Assembly: GCA_019639115.1 (NCBI GenBank)
Contig: JAHBSM010000016.1
Coordinates: 1 to 33,929 of the forward strand
Source: Acidobacteriota bacterium
GTDB taxonomy: Bacteria; Acidobacteriota; Blastocatellia; Pyrinomonadales; Pyrinomonadaceae
Reading direction: 5' to 3'
DNA length: 33,929 nucleotides
Shown: one piece after another, positions 7,528 through 15,711 of the stretch
Layout: every line of letters begins with the position of its first letter
Position numbering within the stretch: position 1 is the first letter of the stretch
The notes under the pieces: model-generated
What the model saw: the letters and a program-made list of their open reading frames with translations, nothing else
Told to the model about the DNA's origin: nothing
Database searches by the model: none
Translations under genes and position numbers: made by a program

Positions 7528-9195
7528 TCAACGAGCGTCCGCTGAGGCCAGAGCCAATAGCCGTTTGGCGTCAGCAACTGATCCCAGAGCTTTCTTTATC
7601 TGGGGATCAAGATCGACAGCAAGCTGGTCTGCGGTCGGTGACGGGAATGACCCTCGAGCGACCTCTCGAACGATCGCCTCTTCCAGTTGCTTTCTTGAAG
7701 CGTTAGGAACTGCGATCCTACCCTCAACGAATCGACCGAAGGCGTCAACCGCCGCGCGGATATCGAGATCGGCACGCGTCAAACGACGTCCGACAGGCCG
7801 GTTCACACTCGGCGTGGCCCCGTCAATACGAGCATTTAGCAATTCGCGGACGAACAGGAATACGGGCGCTGAGAGCCGTCGTTCGATATCTGAGAAAATT
7901 GCGGACTGGGACTCGATGTCAGGATGAATTCCGTCTCCGCCGACCATTCGCCTCCCGGCGTTTGTCTTGACCTCAACGTAAGGGCGGTCTATTGCATCGG
8001 CCGGCGTTCGCCCGCCGAAGTATTCGTATCGGCTTATCGACGTGTAATCCCGCTGGATCGACCTGCCCGATGGGGTCAGGTAACGAGCGGCGGTCAACGT
8101 GATACCGGTCTGTCCCGGCGTTGAGATCACGCTCTGCACGAGTCCCTTGCCAAAGGTCTTTTCTCCAACGACCAAAGCTCGGTCATTGTCCTGAAGCGCA
8201 CCCGCCACGATCTCGGAGGCGGACGCGGTGTCGCGGTCGACCAGCAGCACGACGGGCATTGTCTCCGGTGTTCGGTTCGCGGATCTCCATTCACGGTCGT
8301 CTTGTCGAGTGCGTCCCTGCTGTGACAAGATCAACGTCCCGGCCGGCAGGAAGCGTTCGGCGACCTTTACCGCTTGTTCAACTATTCCGCCGGGATTGCC
8401 CCGCAGGTCGAGAACAAGCGATGTCGCGCCGAGTCTTTTCAGCTTTCGCAATGCCGAATCGAACTCAGTATAGGTCGTGAAGCTGAACCCTTCGGAGAGG
8501 TCAATGTAGCCTACCGAGTCTTCGATAATATAAGAGTCGCGGACGGTCGGCTGTTCGATCCGACTACGCCTGAGCGAGAACCTCTCCGTATGCAGCGTCG
8601 CCGCCCGCTCCACTGTCAGAATTAGCGAAGAGTTCTCAACTCCGCGAAGAACCTCGCGCACCTCTGAAGCAGTTAAACCTGCGATCCTGGCACCGTCAGT
8701 AGATACCAGACGATCCCCGTATCTGAGCCCGGCCTTGGCGGCAGGCGACCCAGCGAACGTGGATATCACGTAAGTCTCACGCGTATCCCCGACTTCAAAT
8801 GTTGAAATCGAGACGCCGATACCGACATAACCGCTTTGTTCTTCGTCAAGAAGCTCCCGCCATGCGGCCCGGCCATAGAATCGAGAGTGAGGATCAAGCG
8901 ATGCCAACGCTCCCGAGATCGCTGAGCCGGTCATCGTCTCATATGAGGGCGTGCGTCCGCCGCCATAGTTCTTTCGGATGATCTCTTCTGCTTCGAAAAC
9001 AGAGGAACGTGTAGACGCGATCGAGGCCGAAGCATTACGGCGGGTGTCTGCGCTGCCGGATGCTGAAAAACTTGACCCTGCCGTCAATTTGAATGGATCC
9101 GAACTCGAAGAGGAAAGGGATTGCGATTGTCCCGCCGATACGAGCGACAGTCCGAGTACCACTCCGAGCACAAATAGAGTTCGATACTTCTCCAT
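7528..9195 (-). CDS. S41 family carboxy-terminal processing protease
   Basis: A 555-residue protein with the start at ATG 9195. Earlier in-frame codons would displace the signal peptide MEKYRTLFVLGVVLGLSLVS. Residues about 20-60 are a serine-rich linker. A PDZ domain at about 120-200 contains GYVGIGVSIS and AGSPAAKAGLRYGDRL. The tail-specific protease domain follows, with LDLRGNPGG at 263-271 and TASASEI around the catalytic serine (S325). The general-base lysine is K350 in GEKTFGKG, and the 25-residue Ser-Lys spacing matches the CtpA/Prc family. It therefore cleaves C-terminal regions of periplasmic proteins. A C-terminal helical extension of about 130 residues ends in ALASADAR. The gene is transcribed alone; its start region faces the GAF/subtilisin operon, so the roughly 210-bp gap carries two divergent promoters. 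Confidence 0.93.
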   Translation of the reverse strand: MEKYRTLFVLGVVLGLSLVSAGQSQSLSSSSSDPFKLTAGSSFSASGSADTRRNASASIASTRSSVFEAEEIIRKNYGGGRTPSYETMTGSAISGALASLDPHSRFYGRAAWRELLDEEQSGYVGIGVSISTFEVGDTRETYVISTFAGSPAAKAGLRYGDRLVSTDGARIAGLTASEVREVLRGVENSSLILTVERAATLHTERFSLRRSRIEQPTVRDSYIIEDSVGYIDLSEGFSFTTYTEFDSALRKLKRLGATSLVLDLRGNPGGIVEQAVKVAERFLPAGTLILSQQGRTRQDDREWRSANRTPETMPVVLLVDRDTASASEIVAGALQDNDRALVVGEKTFGKGLVQSVISTPGQTGITLTAARYLTPSGRSIQRDYTSISRYEYFGGRTPADAIDRPYVEVKTNAGRRMVGGDGIHPDIESQSAIFSDIERRLSAPVFLFVRELLNARIDGATPSVNRPVGRRLTRADLDIRAAVDAFGRFVEGRIAVPNASRKQLEEAIVREVARGSFPSPTADQLAVDLDPQIKKALGSVADAKRLLALASADAR

Positions 9196-9409
9196 ACGGA
9201 TACAGGCCAAGCCGGCCGTGCCAAGACCCCGGCAAACAAAAAATGCGGTCGGCCTCTGCGGCACCAGCGGCCGTCCCGCTTAGATCTGGTGTAACGACAC
9301 TATACGACAAATAGCGGAGGAATTCCTAAAAAATCCCTATTTCTATAACGACCATTTCTGAATCATCGAGCCGTTTGCTTAGAAGATACTTTTGCGACAA
9401 AATCGCGGT

Positions 9410-10177
9410 ATGCCCGAACGCGATCTCGAAGCACATCTCAGACGTCTTATCGAGACCATAGACATTGCGAACGTATTGACGGAACCGATCACAACGGCCA
9501 TCGAGAGGCTTCTCGCGGTCTCTGCAGCAAGCCTCGATTCGGAGGAAGCATCTGTGCTTGTCCGCGACGGCGATCAGGGCGACCTGCGCTTTCTGGCTGC
9601 GACAGGCCGGGTCGCAGATCGACTACGCGGTATGAAGATCCCTGCAGGCAAGGGTGTGGCCGGATTTGTATTGATGTCCGGCCAGCCGATGGCTGTATCG
9701 GATGTCGAAGGTGAATCATCTTTTTATGCCGAGGTTGATAAAGCTACCGGTTACGATACGCAAACGATGCTTGCGTTGCCGCTCCGGGCCGGCGACGAGG
9801 TAGTTGGAGTATTGGAATATGTGAACCGTCGAGGCGATCCGCCGCATACCCCGTTTACGGCTGACGAAATGGACCGGGCGGGAATATATGCTGATGCCAT
9901 CGCTGCATTGGTTGATTCATACTACTCCGCCAGGCTTCTCAAAGAGCTCAGCTCCAGGGTCATCGGCTCAGCCGAAGCCGAAACGACTGAACAAGTGCGA
10001 GCGTGGCTCGGCTCGATCCGCGATTCATCGGGGCATCGTGAACGACTCGATCTGGCTCTGCTTGTTAGGGAACTTGCCCGTCGGGGCGACAGCGAACGAA
10101 GGCTGGCCAGGGAACTTCTCGAATCGCTGCTGAAGTACTCTGACAGCATGAACGAGACAAGTTATTTGGGATATTGA
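9410..10177 (+). CDS. GAF domain sensor-like protein
   Basis: A 255-residue protein from ATG 9410 (MPERDLEAHLRRL); an in-frame TTG 9392 is an alternative, and neither has a strong ribosome-binding site. Residues about 20-165 form a GAF domain, with the typical central GKGVAGFVLMSGQPMAVSDV and the final strand LPLRAGDEVVGVLEYVNR. GAF domains bind small ligands such as cyclic nucleotides or sense redox state. No kinase, cyclase or HTH output domain is attached; the remaining 90 residues are helical and charged. No signal peptide or membrane segment is visible, so it is cytoplasmic. A subtilisin gene follows only seven bases downstream, so the two are almost certainly co-expressed. A regulatory link between GAF protein and protease is an inference from this arrangement. 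Confidence 0.85.
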   Translation: MPERDLEAHLRRLIETIDIANVLTEPITTAIERLLAVSAASLDSEEASVLVRDGDQGDLRFLAATGRVADRLRGMKIPAGKGVAGFVLMSGQPMAVSDVEGESSFYAEVDKATGYDTQTMLALPLRAGDEVVGVLEYVNRRGDPPHTPFTADEMDRAGIYADAIAALVDSYYSARLLKELSSRVIGSAEAETTEQVRAWLGSIRDSSGHRERLDLALLVRELARRGDSERRLARELLESLLKYSDSMNETSYLGY

Positions 10178-10184
10178 CCGTTCG

Positions 10185-11000
10185 ATGAGTGCGAGTATGA
10201 GTATCGGAGAACGCGAAGCTACGGACCTGAATTTGACGATGTCGGGTTACTTCGTCCCGCGGCACAACTGGCGCGATGCCACCGGCCGCGGCGTGACTAT
10301 CGCGATCATCGACAGCGGCATCGATGGGACACATCCGGATCTGGCGGGTAAGGTGATCGAATCGGTCAAGGCACGCGTTGAGAACGGAAGGGTCGTATTC
10401 GATCCGTCGGACGAAGGCGACAGCTCCGGGCACGGCACGGCTTGTGCCGGCATAATAGCTCGGATCGCTCCGGATGCCAGGTTTTCGTCGATCAAAGTGC
10501 TTGGAGCAGGCGGGCTTGGTGATGGCCAGGTCTTCCTGGCCGGGCTTGAGTATGCGATCAAGCGGCGGTTCAAGGTAATTAACCTCAGCCTCGGTACGAC
10601 CAAGCCCCACTTCTTTGCGCCGCTTCACGACATGCTTGACCGAGCATATCAAGCGGGTTGCATAGTCGTCGCCGCCGCAAACAATTTACCCCAGCCGAGC
10701 TTTCCGTCCGTGTTCTCGTCGTCACTTGTATCGGTCATCAGATCCGAAGAGACCGATCCGCTCAAGTTCGGTTTCCACTTTGGCGAGGTCATAGAGCTAA
10801 CAGCGCCGGGCGTTAACGTTCACACAGCATGGCTGGACGGCGGGTACCGGACTCTCACGGGCAACAGTTTCGCCTGCCCGCATATTACCGGCATAGTCGC
10901 AAAATTCGTCGAAGGCTACCCCAATTTGACGCCTTTTCAGGTGAAGGCCGCTTTGTACGCGATCGCGCGTGAGAATTCCAATATCCAAGCGAACGCTTGA
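10185..11000 (+). CDS. Cytoplasmic S8 subtilisin-like serine protease
   Basis: A 271-residue protein with a complete catalytic triad: D43 in IIDSGID, H83 in SSGHGTACAG and S228 in TGNSFACPH. The oxyanion asparagine lies in VVAAANN (about N166). The usual GTS around the serine is GNS here. There is no signal peptide and essentially no propeptide: the catalytic core begins about 20 residues from the start, so it resembles intracellular subtilisins and should act in the cytoplasm. It is short for the family. ATG 10185 is used; ATG 10197, four codons later, is also possible. It follows the GAF gene by seven bases, so the pair looks like a sensor-protease unit. In the known classes of paired S8 proteases (lantibiotic processing, ESX mycosins, patatin/caspase-type gene sets) the partners look different. 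The substrate is unknown. Confidence 0.9.
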   Translation: MSASMSIGEREATDLNLTMSGYFVPRHNWRDATGRGVTIAIIDSGIDGTHPDLAGKVIESVKARVENGRVVFDPSDEGDSSGHGTACAGIIARIAPDARFSSIKVLGAGGLGDGQVFLAGLEYAIKRRFKVINLSLGTTKPHFFAPLHDMLDRAYQAGCIVVAAANNLPQPSFPSVFSSSLVSVIRSEETDPLKFGFHFGEVIELTAPGVNVHTAWLDGGYRTLTGNSFACPHITGIVAKFVEGYPNLTPFQVKAALYAIARENSNIQANA

Positions 11001-11096
11001 TACGGCTAGAGTCGGCCCGCATTTCCCATCGCGGCAGGCTAAATGCGATAATTGCCTTACGGGAACGCATTAGCCGCGTCCGCAACCGCATATCAT

Positions 11097-12374
11097 ATGT
11101 CGCACTCTTTTAGGCTGCCGCCGCTGGAAATACAAGAACACACTCTTGAGAACGGACTTCGGGTCGTGCTCAATAAAGACAACGCGATACCGGTCGTTTC
11201 GATCGCTGTCTATTACAACGTCGGTTCGAGAAATGAACGCGACGATCGAACCGGATTTGCCCATTTGTTCGAGCATATGATGTTCCAGGGCAGTGAGAAC
11301 GTTCCTAAGGCGGGACACTTTCAGTATGTGATGAAAGCCGGCGGAACGATGAACGGCACGACATCGAGCGAGCGGACCAACTACTACGAGACGCTGCCGG
11401 CCGACCAACTGCCGCTGGGATTGTGGCTCGAAAGCGATAGGATGCGTTCGCTCGCCGTAACGCAAGAGAATCTCGACAATCAACGAGAGGCTGTCAAGGA
11501 AGAAAAACGGCTTCGCTATGACAATCAGCCCTACGGTCAGATCTTTGATCTGATCAATGAGATGATCTACAAGAACTTTGCCAATTCGCACTCTACTATC
11601 GGATCGATGGAGCATCTCGACGCGGCCTCGGTCGATGACATTAGAGATTTCTTTCGCGTTTACTACGCACCGAACAACGCTGTGATCTCGATCTCAGGAG
11701 CCTTCGACCCGGCTGAGGCATTGGCGCTTGTTGATAGATACTTCGGCGACATACCGGCTCAGCCGGTCCCTCCGGTGATCGACGTAAGCGAACCGTCGGA
11801 GGTCGCTCTGAATTATCGCGAATGGCACGATCCGCTTGCTCCTTTTCCGGCTTTTTTGATCGGATGGAAGATCCCTGCGCGCCGAACTCCGGAATTCTAT
11901 GCCCTATATCTCGCCGGAAAGATCCTGTATGACGGAGACAGTTCGCGGTTATATCAAAAATTGGTCAAAGGCGATGAATCCGTGATACAGCTATTTGGAT
12001 TCACGGACGAGCGACGCGGCCCGTCGAGCATTTTTGTAGGCGCTATACCTAAGCCGGAACGCGATCTGAGCCAGATCCGCGAGGTCATCATGGACGAGAT
12101 CCATGACCTGGCAGCCCACGGGCCAACCGCAGAGGAAATGGAAAAGATCGAGAATCAATTGATCAACGACGCTGTGAGGATGAGGCAGTCCTCGATGACC
12201 CGTGCGCAAGCTATTGCCGAATTTGCTCTCTACGACGGAGATGCCCATTTGATCAATACCGAACTCGAGGAACTGCTCGCAGTTACAGCGGAGCAGATCC
12301 GCTATGCGGTCGGAACTTACCTTAATACCGAGAATCGGGCATTGCTCGACGTCGTTCCGGCGGGTCGCGGGTAG
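11097..12374 (+). CDS. M16 family zinc peptidase, catalytic subunit
   Basis: A 425-residue protein from ATG 11097 (MSHSFRLPPLEIQEH); the upstream in-frame TTG 11052 adds residues foreign to the family. The inverted zinc motif HLFEH is at H56-E59-H60, and the further glutamate ligand is in EAVKEEKR (about 135-136). The protein has the two-lobe M16 organisation, but it is half the size of pitrilysin, so it belongs to the M16B type that works as a dimer. No signal peptide is present in this reading, so a cytoplasmic location is likely. The gene directly downstream encodes a second M16 fold lacking the zinc ligands, which together make a heterodimer of catalytic and non-catalytic subunits. It probably degrades peptides. 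Confidence 0.93.
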   Translation: MSHSFRLPPLEIQEHTLENGLRVVLNKDNAIPVVSIAVYYNVGSRNERDDRTGFAHLFEHMMFQGSENVPKAGHFQYVMKAGGTMNGTTSSERTNYYETLPADQLPLGLWLESDRMRSLAVTQENLDNQREAVKEEKRLRYDNQPYGQIFDLINEMIYKNFANSHSTIGSMEHLDAASVDDIRDFFRVYYAPNNAVISISGAFDPAEALALVDRYFGDIPAQPVPPVIDVSEPSEVALNYREWHDPLAPFPAFLIGWKIPARRTPEFYALYLAGKILYDGDSSRLYQKLVKGDESVIQLFGFTDERRGPSSIFVGAIPKPERDLSQIREVIMDEIHDLAAHGPTAEEMEKIENQLINDAVRMRQSSMTRAQAIAEFALYDGDAHLINTELEELLAVTAEQIRYAVGTYLNTENRALLDVVPAGRG

Positions 12375-12399
12375 GAGCCCGCAAAGCAGATTTCTAAGT

Positions 12400-13767
12400 A
12401 TGATCGAACTTCCCCTTAAATCGCCTCCGCCGCCTCTTTCTCCCGTTACATTTGACGTAGCGCGGCCTACGGTCACCGAGTTGTCGAATGGCCTGAAGGT
12501 CATCGTTTTTGAGAATCAAAGACTTCCGCTCGTGAATGTGAGACTTGGATTCTTTTCGGGCGATGTGCATGACCCAAATGGACACACCGGACTGACATCG
12601 GCAATGGCGTCTCTTCTCGGAGAGGGAACCGAGAATTATTCGAGCCGGCAGTTCGCCGCAAAGATCGAGCGCCTTGGAGCGTCTATCGGTTCGAGTTCAT
12701 CGGACGATTTTACGACGCTTTCCGGTTCGTCACTTTCGCTTTATCTGAATGAACTGCTAGAACTCCTAGCCGAGATGCTGCTTCGCCCTTCATTTCCTGA
12801 GGACGAACTCGACCTTTACAGGCGAAATACGGTCGATCATTTGAAATTTCAACGGTCGCAGCCGCCATTTCTCGCAAACGAACAGGCCTCGAGGCTTATA
12901 TATGGGAACCATCCGTACTCAGTCGTCTCGCCGACACCGGCCGACATTGAATCGATCGGCAGAGAACATCTTGTCAAGCTTCATCGCGAAAGACTTGTGC
13001 CAAACAATGCGATATTGCTGGTGGTAGGCGACGTGGAGACGCGCGATCTGATCCCCGAGATCGAAGAAAGATTTGGCCAATGGCAGCCCCGTCCCATTCC
13101 CGACCATGTAGCGACTGAACCTGTGCCGGCCGCTGGTCGGACGCTGGCGATAGTCGATCGCCCGGGTTCCGCTCAGTCAAATATTCTTCTCGGTAATTTA
13201 GCGATCAGACGTACGGACCCTGACTATTTTCGATTGTTGGTCATGAATCAAGTGCTCGGTGCCGGAGCGTCGTCGCGAGTGTTCATGAACCTAAGGGAAG
13301 AGAAAGGTTATACCTACGGTGCCTACACCAGGATCAACGCCCGTTTGCTGGCGGGCGACCTCGAAGCAACAGCCGAAGTGCGAAACGATGTCACGGGCGA
13401 TTCGCTTCGAGAGTTCTATTACGAGCTTGAAAGGATCAGAACTGACCGAGTCGGCGACGACGAACTCAATGACGCGAAGAACTTTCTGACCGGTGTGTTC
13501 CCGATCAGGGTCGAGACCCAGGAAGGCCTGACCGGTATGCTATTCAATCAGTATCTCTATGGCCTGGACGAAGACTATCTCCAGACCTATCGGGAAAAGA
13601 TAGCAGCCGTGACATCGGATGACGTGTTGGAAGCCGCAAGGAAGTATGTTCGGCCTGACGAGATGGCGATGGTGATAGTTGGCGATGCCGAAGCAGTACG
13701 TCCGCAGGCAGCAGGTTTCGCTGAACACATCGAGATTTTTGACACTGATGGCAGCAAGATCGGCTGA
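12400..13767 (+). CDS. M16 family peptidase-like protein, non-catalytic subunit
   Basis: A 455-residue protein from ATG 12400, 25 bp after the stop of the catalytic subunit. It has the M16 fold, including the family pattern LSNGLKVIVFEN near the N-terminus. The zinc motif is lost: the segment aligned with HxxEH reads SAMAS at 67-71, so all three ligands are missing. The arginine-tyrosine element that helps the partner's active site is retained (LREEKGYTYGAY; R299, Y304/Y306). This complementary loss and retention is the known pattern of heterodimeric M16B peptidases. It should complete the active site of the preceding protein rather than act alone. A strong stem-loop follows 20 bp after the stop. 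Confidence 0.92.
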   Translation: MIELPLKSPPPPLSPVTFDVARPTVTELSNGLKVIVFENQRLPLVNVRLGFFSGDVHDPNGHTGLTSAMASLLGEGTENYSSRQFAAKIERLGASIGSSSSDDFTTLSGSSLSLYLNELLELLAEMLLRPSFPEDELDLYRRNTVDHLKFQRSQPPFLANEQASRLIYGNHPYSVVSPTPADIESIGREHLVKLHRERLVPNNAILLVVGDVETRDLIPEIEERFGQWQPRPIPDHVATEPVPAAGRTLAIVDRPGSAQSNILLGNLAIRRTDPDYFRLLVMNQVLGAGASSRVFMNLREEKGYTYGAYTRINARLLAGDLEATAEVRNDVTGDSLREFYYELERIRTDRVGDDELNDAKNFLTGVFPIRVETQEGLTGMLFNQYLYGLDEDYLQTYREKIAAVTSDDVLEAARKYVRPDEMAMVIVGDAEAVRPQAAGFAEHIEIFDTDGSKIG

Positions 13768-13786
13768 GACCGGTTGTGAGTAAATT

Positions 13787-13823
13787 AAAGGAGCTCGTGC
13801 CACGCTTTGGGACGAGCTCCTTT
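13787..13823. terminator. Bidirectional terminator between convergent M16 and VOC genes
   Basis: AAAGGAGCTCGT and ACGAGCTCCTTT form a perfect 12-bp stem with a 13-base loop. The A/T ends give a short U-tract in both directions. It lies between the M16 operon stop (13767) and the end of the minus-strand VOC gene (13845), so it can serve both. Confidence 0.8.
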
Positions 13824-13844
13824 GTCATTCGTATCGCCATCCGG

Positions 13845-14234
13845 CTATTCCGATTCGAACTGAATGATCGCAAATGCCGCGCCTGACGGGTCCGCTGCCA
13901 TTGCCAAACGTCCAACGCCGGGAGCGTCGAAAGGCGGAGTGTGGACAGTGCCGCCATTAGCTGTGATCTTTGCGACCGCGGCATCCGCGTCGTCAACGGC
14001 TACATAGCTAGCCCAATGCGAAGGCATCTCGCCCCATTCGTCGCCCATCGGCATCATTCCGCCTACAGGATGTCCGCTAGCCATGATCTCGCTGTACGGC
14101 ATCGTTGTAACCGCACTCTGCTTGAGTTCCCAGCCAAACAGTTTTTTGTAGAATCCCGAAGCTGCATCGAGATCGCGGGTACGCAGTTCGCGCCAACAGA
14201 TCGTTCCGTGGACCGGTATCTGAAATTCAGCCAT
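13845..14234 (-). CDS. VOC (glyoxalase/bleomycin-resistance fold) protein
   Basis: A 129-residue protein from ATG 14234, preceded on its strand by GGAGGTGGAG, a strong ribosome-binding site lying inside the upstream gene. One vicinal-oxygen-chelate module pair is visible: HGTICWRELRTRDLDAASGF with FYKKLFGW in the first half, then SYVAVDDADAAVAKI and DPSGAAFAIIQ in the second. This is the short two-module form closest to lactoylglutathione-lyase-like or bleomycin-fold proteins that lack a defined substrate. The start overlaps the end of the upstream paralogue by eight bases. The two are about the same length and share the GT(I/F)CW...FYxx(L/V)FGW framework, so they are a tandem duplication and may form a heterodimer. 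The substrate is unknown. Confidence 0.9.
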   Translation of the reverse strand: MAEFQIPVHGTICWRELRTRDLDAASGFYKKLFGWELKQSAVTTMPYSEIMASGHPVGGMMPMGDEWGEMPSHWASYVAVDDADAAVAKITANGGTVHTPPFDAPGVGRLAMAADPSGAAFAIIQFESE

Positions 14235-14658
14235 TTGCTCCACCTCCCATTGTAAAGACCGCCAGCATAGCCCCCGATGGGTCCTGTACGATCGCAAATC
14301 TGCCGGTATTCGGGATATCGGCCGGTTCCTTTATGATCACGCCGCCGATCTCTTCGGCAAGAGCGGCGGTTTCGTCAACGCTGTTTACTGCTACATACGA
14401 GAGAAAATGCGGAGGCGGCGCGTCGTCGCCGAACATCTCGGGAGTTATCTCGTAGAGTCCGCCCGCGGGAAACGGCTCGCCGGTCGAGAATTCGTGATAA
14501 ACGAACCCTTCCGTGACCTCATTGTTGTCTTGCCAATTCCAGCCGAAAACTTCCGAGTAGAACGCTTTGCATTTCGCGGCATCCTTCACGGCTATCTCGG
14601 TCCAGCAGAATGTGCCGGGAGCCGGAGCCTCGGCACTTTGGTGTGTTTCATCGGACAT
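14227..14658 (-). CDS. VOC (glyoxalase/bleomycin-resistance fold) protein
   Basis: A 143-residue protein from ATG 14658 with AGGAGC upstream on its strand. The N-terminal 12 residues are a flexible acidic lead (MSDETHQSAEAPAPG). The VOC pattern follows: GTFCWTEIAVKD, FYSEVFGWNW, then SYVAVNSVDETAALAEEIGG and QDPSGAMLAVF. It ends in a glycine-rich tail (GGGANG) that is also the translational lead-in to the next gene, which it overlaps by eight bases. It is the first gene of a two-gene VOC operon. An antioxidant, metabolite-repair or ring-cleavage role cannot be told from the sequence. Confidence 0.9.
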   Translation of the reverse strand: MSDETHQSAEAPAPGTFCWTEIAVKDAAKCKAFYSEVFGWNWQDNNEVTEGFVYHEFSTGEPFPAGGLYEITPEMFGDDAPPPHFLSYVAVNSVDETAALAEEIGGVIIKEPADIPNTGRFAIVQDPSGAMLAVFTMGGGANG

Positions 14659-14752
14659 AGTTGGGGTGCTCCTTTTATTGTTAAAATTTGTCTTTGAGAT
14701 GAGCTATATGAATACGGGCCGGATCCAGAGGATGTTTCTGCGATCGAGTTTC

Positions 14753-14813
14753 GGGCTGCGATACGGGAGCTTCGCGCTCGTGCCTGGTGAGCGGGACAGG
14801 AAGACCGCAGCCC
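14753..14813. repeat. Nested inverted repeats that could fold as a three-way junction
   Basis: GGGCTGCG (14753-14760) and CGCAGCCC (14806-14813) are perfectly complementary. Between them are two smaller hairpins: GAGC-TTCGC-GCTC (14767-14779) and CCTG...CAGG (14783-14800). The block lies in the 174-bp gap between the VOC operon start and the end of the Rad52-like gene, both minus strand. No T-run follows, so it is not a standard terminator. It could be a Rad52 3'-end structure, a small RNA or chance. Confidence 0.35.
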
Positions 14814-14832
14814 AAAACGATCGTCGAGCGTG

Positions 14833-15549
14833 TTAGACAGCACGCCGAGCCGGTATCGATGACTCAGATTCCAAGGCTCTGAGATGATCGATGAGATTTG
14901 ATGCAGCTCGTTTCGAGAGCTCCTCGACGCCACATCCTAATAGCGAACGGCATTGAGCCTCGGTATCGATACCGGTATTCCGGCCGATCGCCCGGATCAT
15001 ACCGAGTTGCTTAGCCGAAAGCATATCGCCAAGCGTTCGTGCGATAGGTTCAGAAAGATGATCGGGAACCGACGCCGGATCCTCCGCCGCGGCCGTTACT
15101 TCGGGATCGATGGAATCGAATTCCTTCTTGTAAAGTTCGCGGGCGATGCCGAATTTCACGGCCGCGCGTTTCAGAGCGTCGTGCTCTGCCTTCTTTATGC
15201 CCGTCTCTGTGACCACTTTTCCCGTACCGATCCCTTCGCGGGTAACGCCGTTGATCGTAAGCGCGACCGTCACCGTAATTATCTCGCCGATAGCGCGGAT
15301 ATTCTTGACCTCGTGGCACCAGTCCGGTGCCGTTTCGTCAAGTATGTCGGCAACGGTATGCCATTCCACGTACTCGACCATTTGCATATTGCCGTTTCGG
15401 TCGCGACGTCCGGCACGCTGCCTGATCATCGCCGGATCCACGGTGGACCTCAATTTCTTCAACGTCGAAGAAAAATCAAGGACATTATCGGCTGCAGGTG
15501 AAGTAGTGGCCTGATCCTCGGTTGATCCGTATTTCGTCTTGGTATTCAT
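14833..15549 (-). CDS. Rad52/Rad22-family single-strand DNA annealing protein
   Basis: A 238-residue protein from ATG 15549 with AAAGGAG seven bases upstream on its strand. Residues about 30-145 match the Rad52 annealing core. EYVEWHTVADILDE corresponds to the YIEGHxVI...LANE helix, DWCHEVKNIRAIGE to the first strands, and VALTINGVTREGIGTG to the central hairpin. AEHDALKRAAVKFG then corresponds to the highly conserved EKA(R/E)xxAxTDxLKRA(L/A)(R/V)xFG helix. Similar short proteins occur as phage annealases and as DdrA in Deinococcus. A separate C-terminal helical module at about 175-228 (SAKQLGMIRAIGRNTGI...) may bind RecA, SSB or DNA. No exonuclease or SSB gene adjoins it. It is divergent from an XRE repressor over a region with repeated motifs, so it may be repressor-controlled. 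Its role is probably repair or recombination. Confidence 0.85.
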   Translation of the reverse strand: MNTKTKYGSTEDQATTSPAADNVLDFSSTLKKLRSTVDPAMIRQRAGRRDRNGNMQMVEYVEWHTVADILDETAPDWCHEVKNIRAIGEIITVTVALTINGVTREGIGTGKVVTETGIKKAEHDALKRAAVKFGIARELYKKEFDSIDPEVTAAAEDPASVPDHLSEPIARTLGDMLSAKQLGMIRAIGRNTGIDTEAQCRSLLGCGVEELSKRAASNLIDHLRALESESSIPARRAV

Positions 15550-15711
15550 TTCGTTGCTCCTTTGCGTCTAGTGTTGTATGGGCCGCACGCGGTCTCGGTT
15601 CGATGATGCGGATCTGTCTGACCTATCCGCTGACCGGTCTGGTTCGAGCCCCTGTTCGCCGGGCGTCAGACCGCCCGACTCAGTTGTTCTGACAATGTGT
15701 GCACCAACTAA

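Noticed and set aside
13845..14658. Bleomycin or fosfomycin resistance genes
   Set aside because: The VOC fold is shared with many enzymes; no resistance-specific residues or context were seen.
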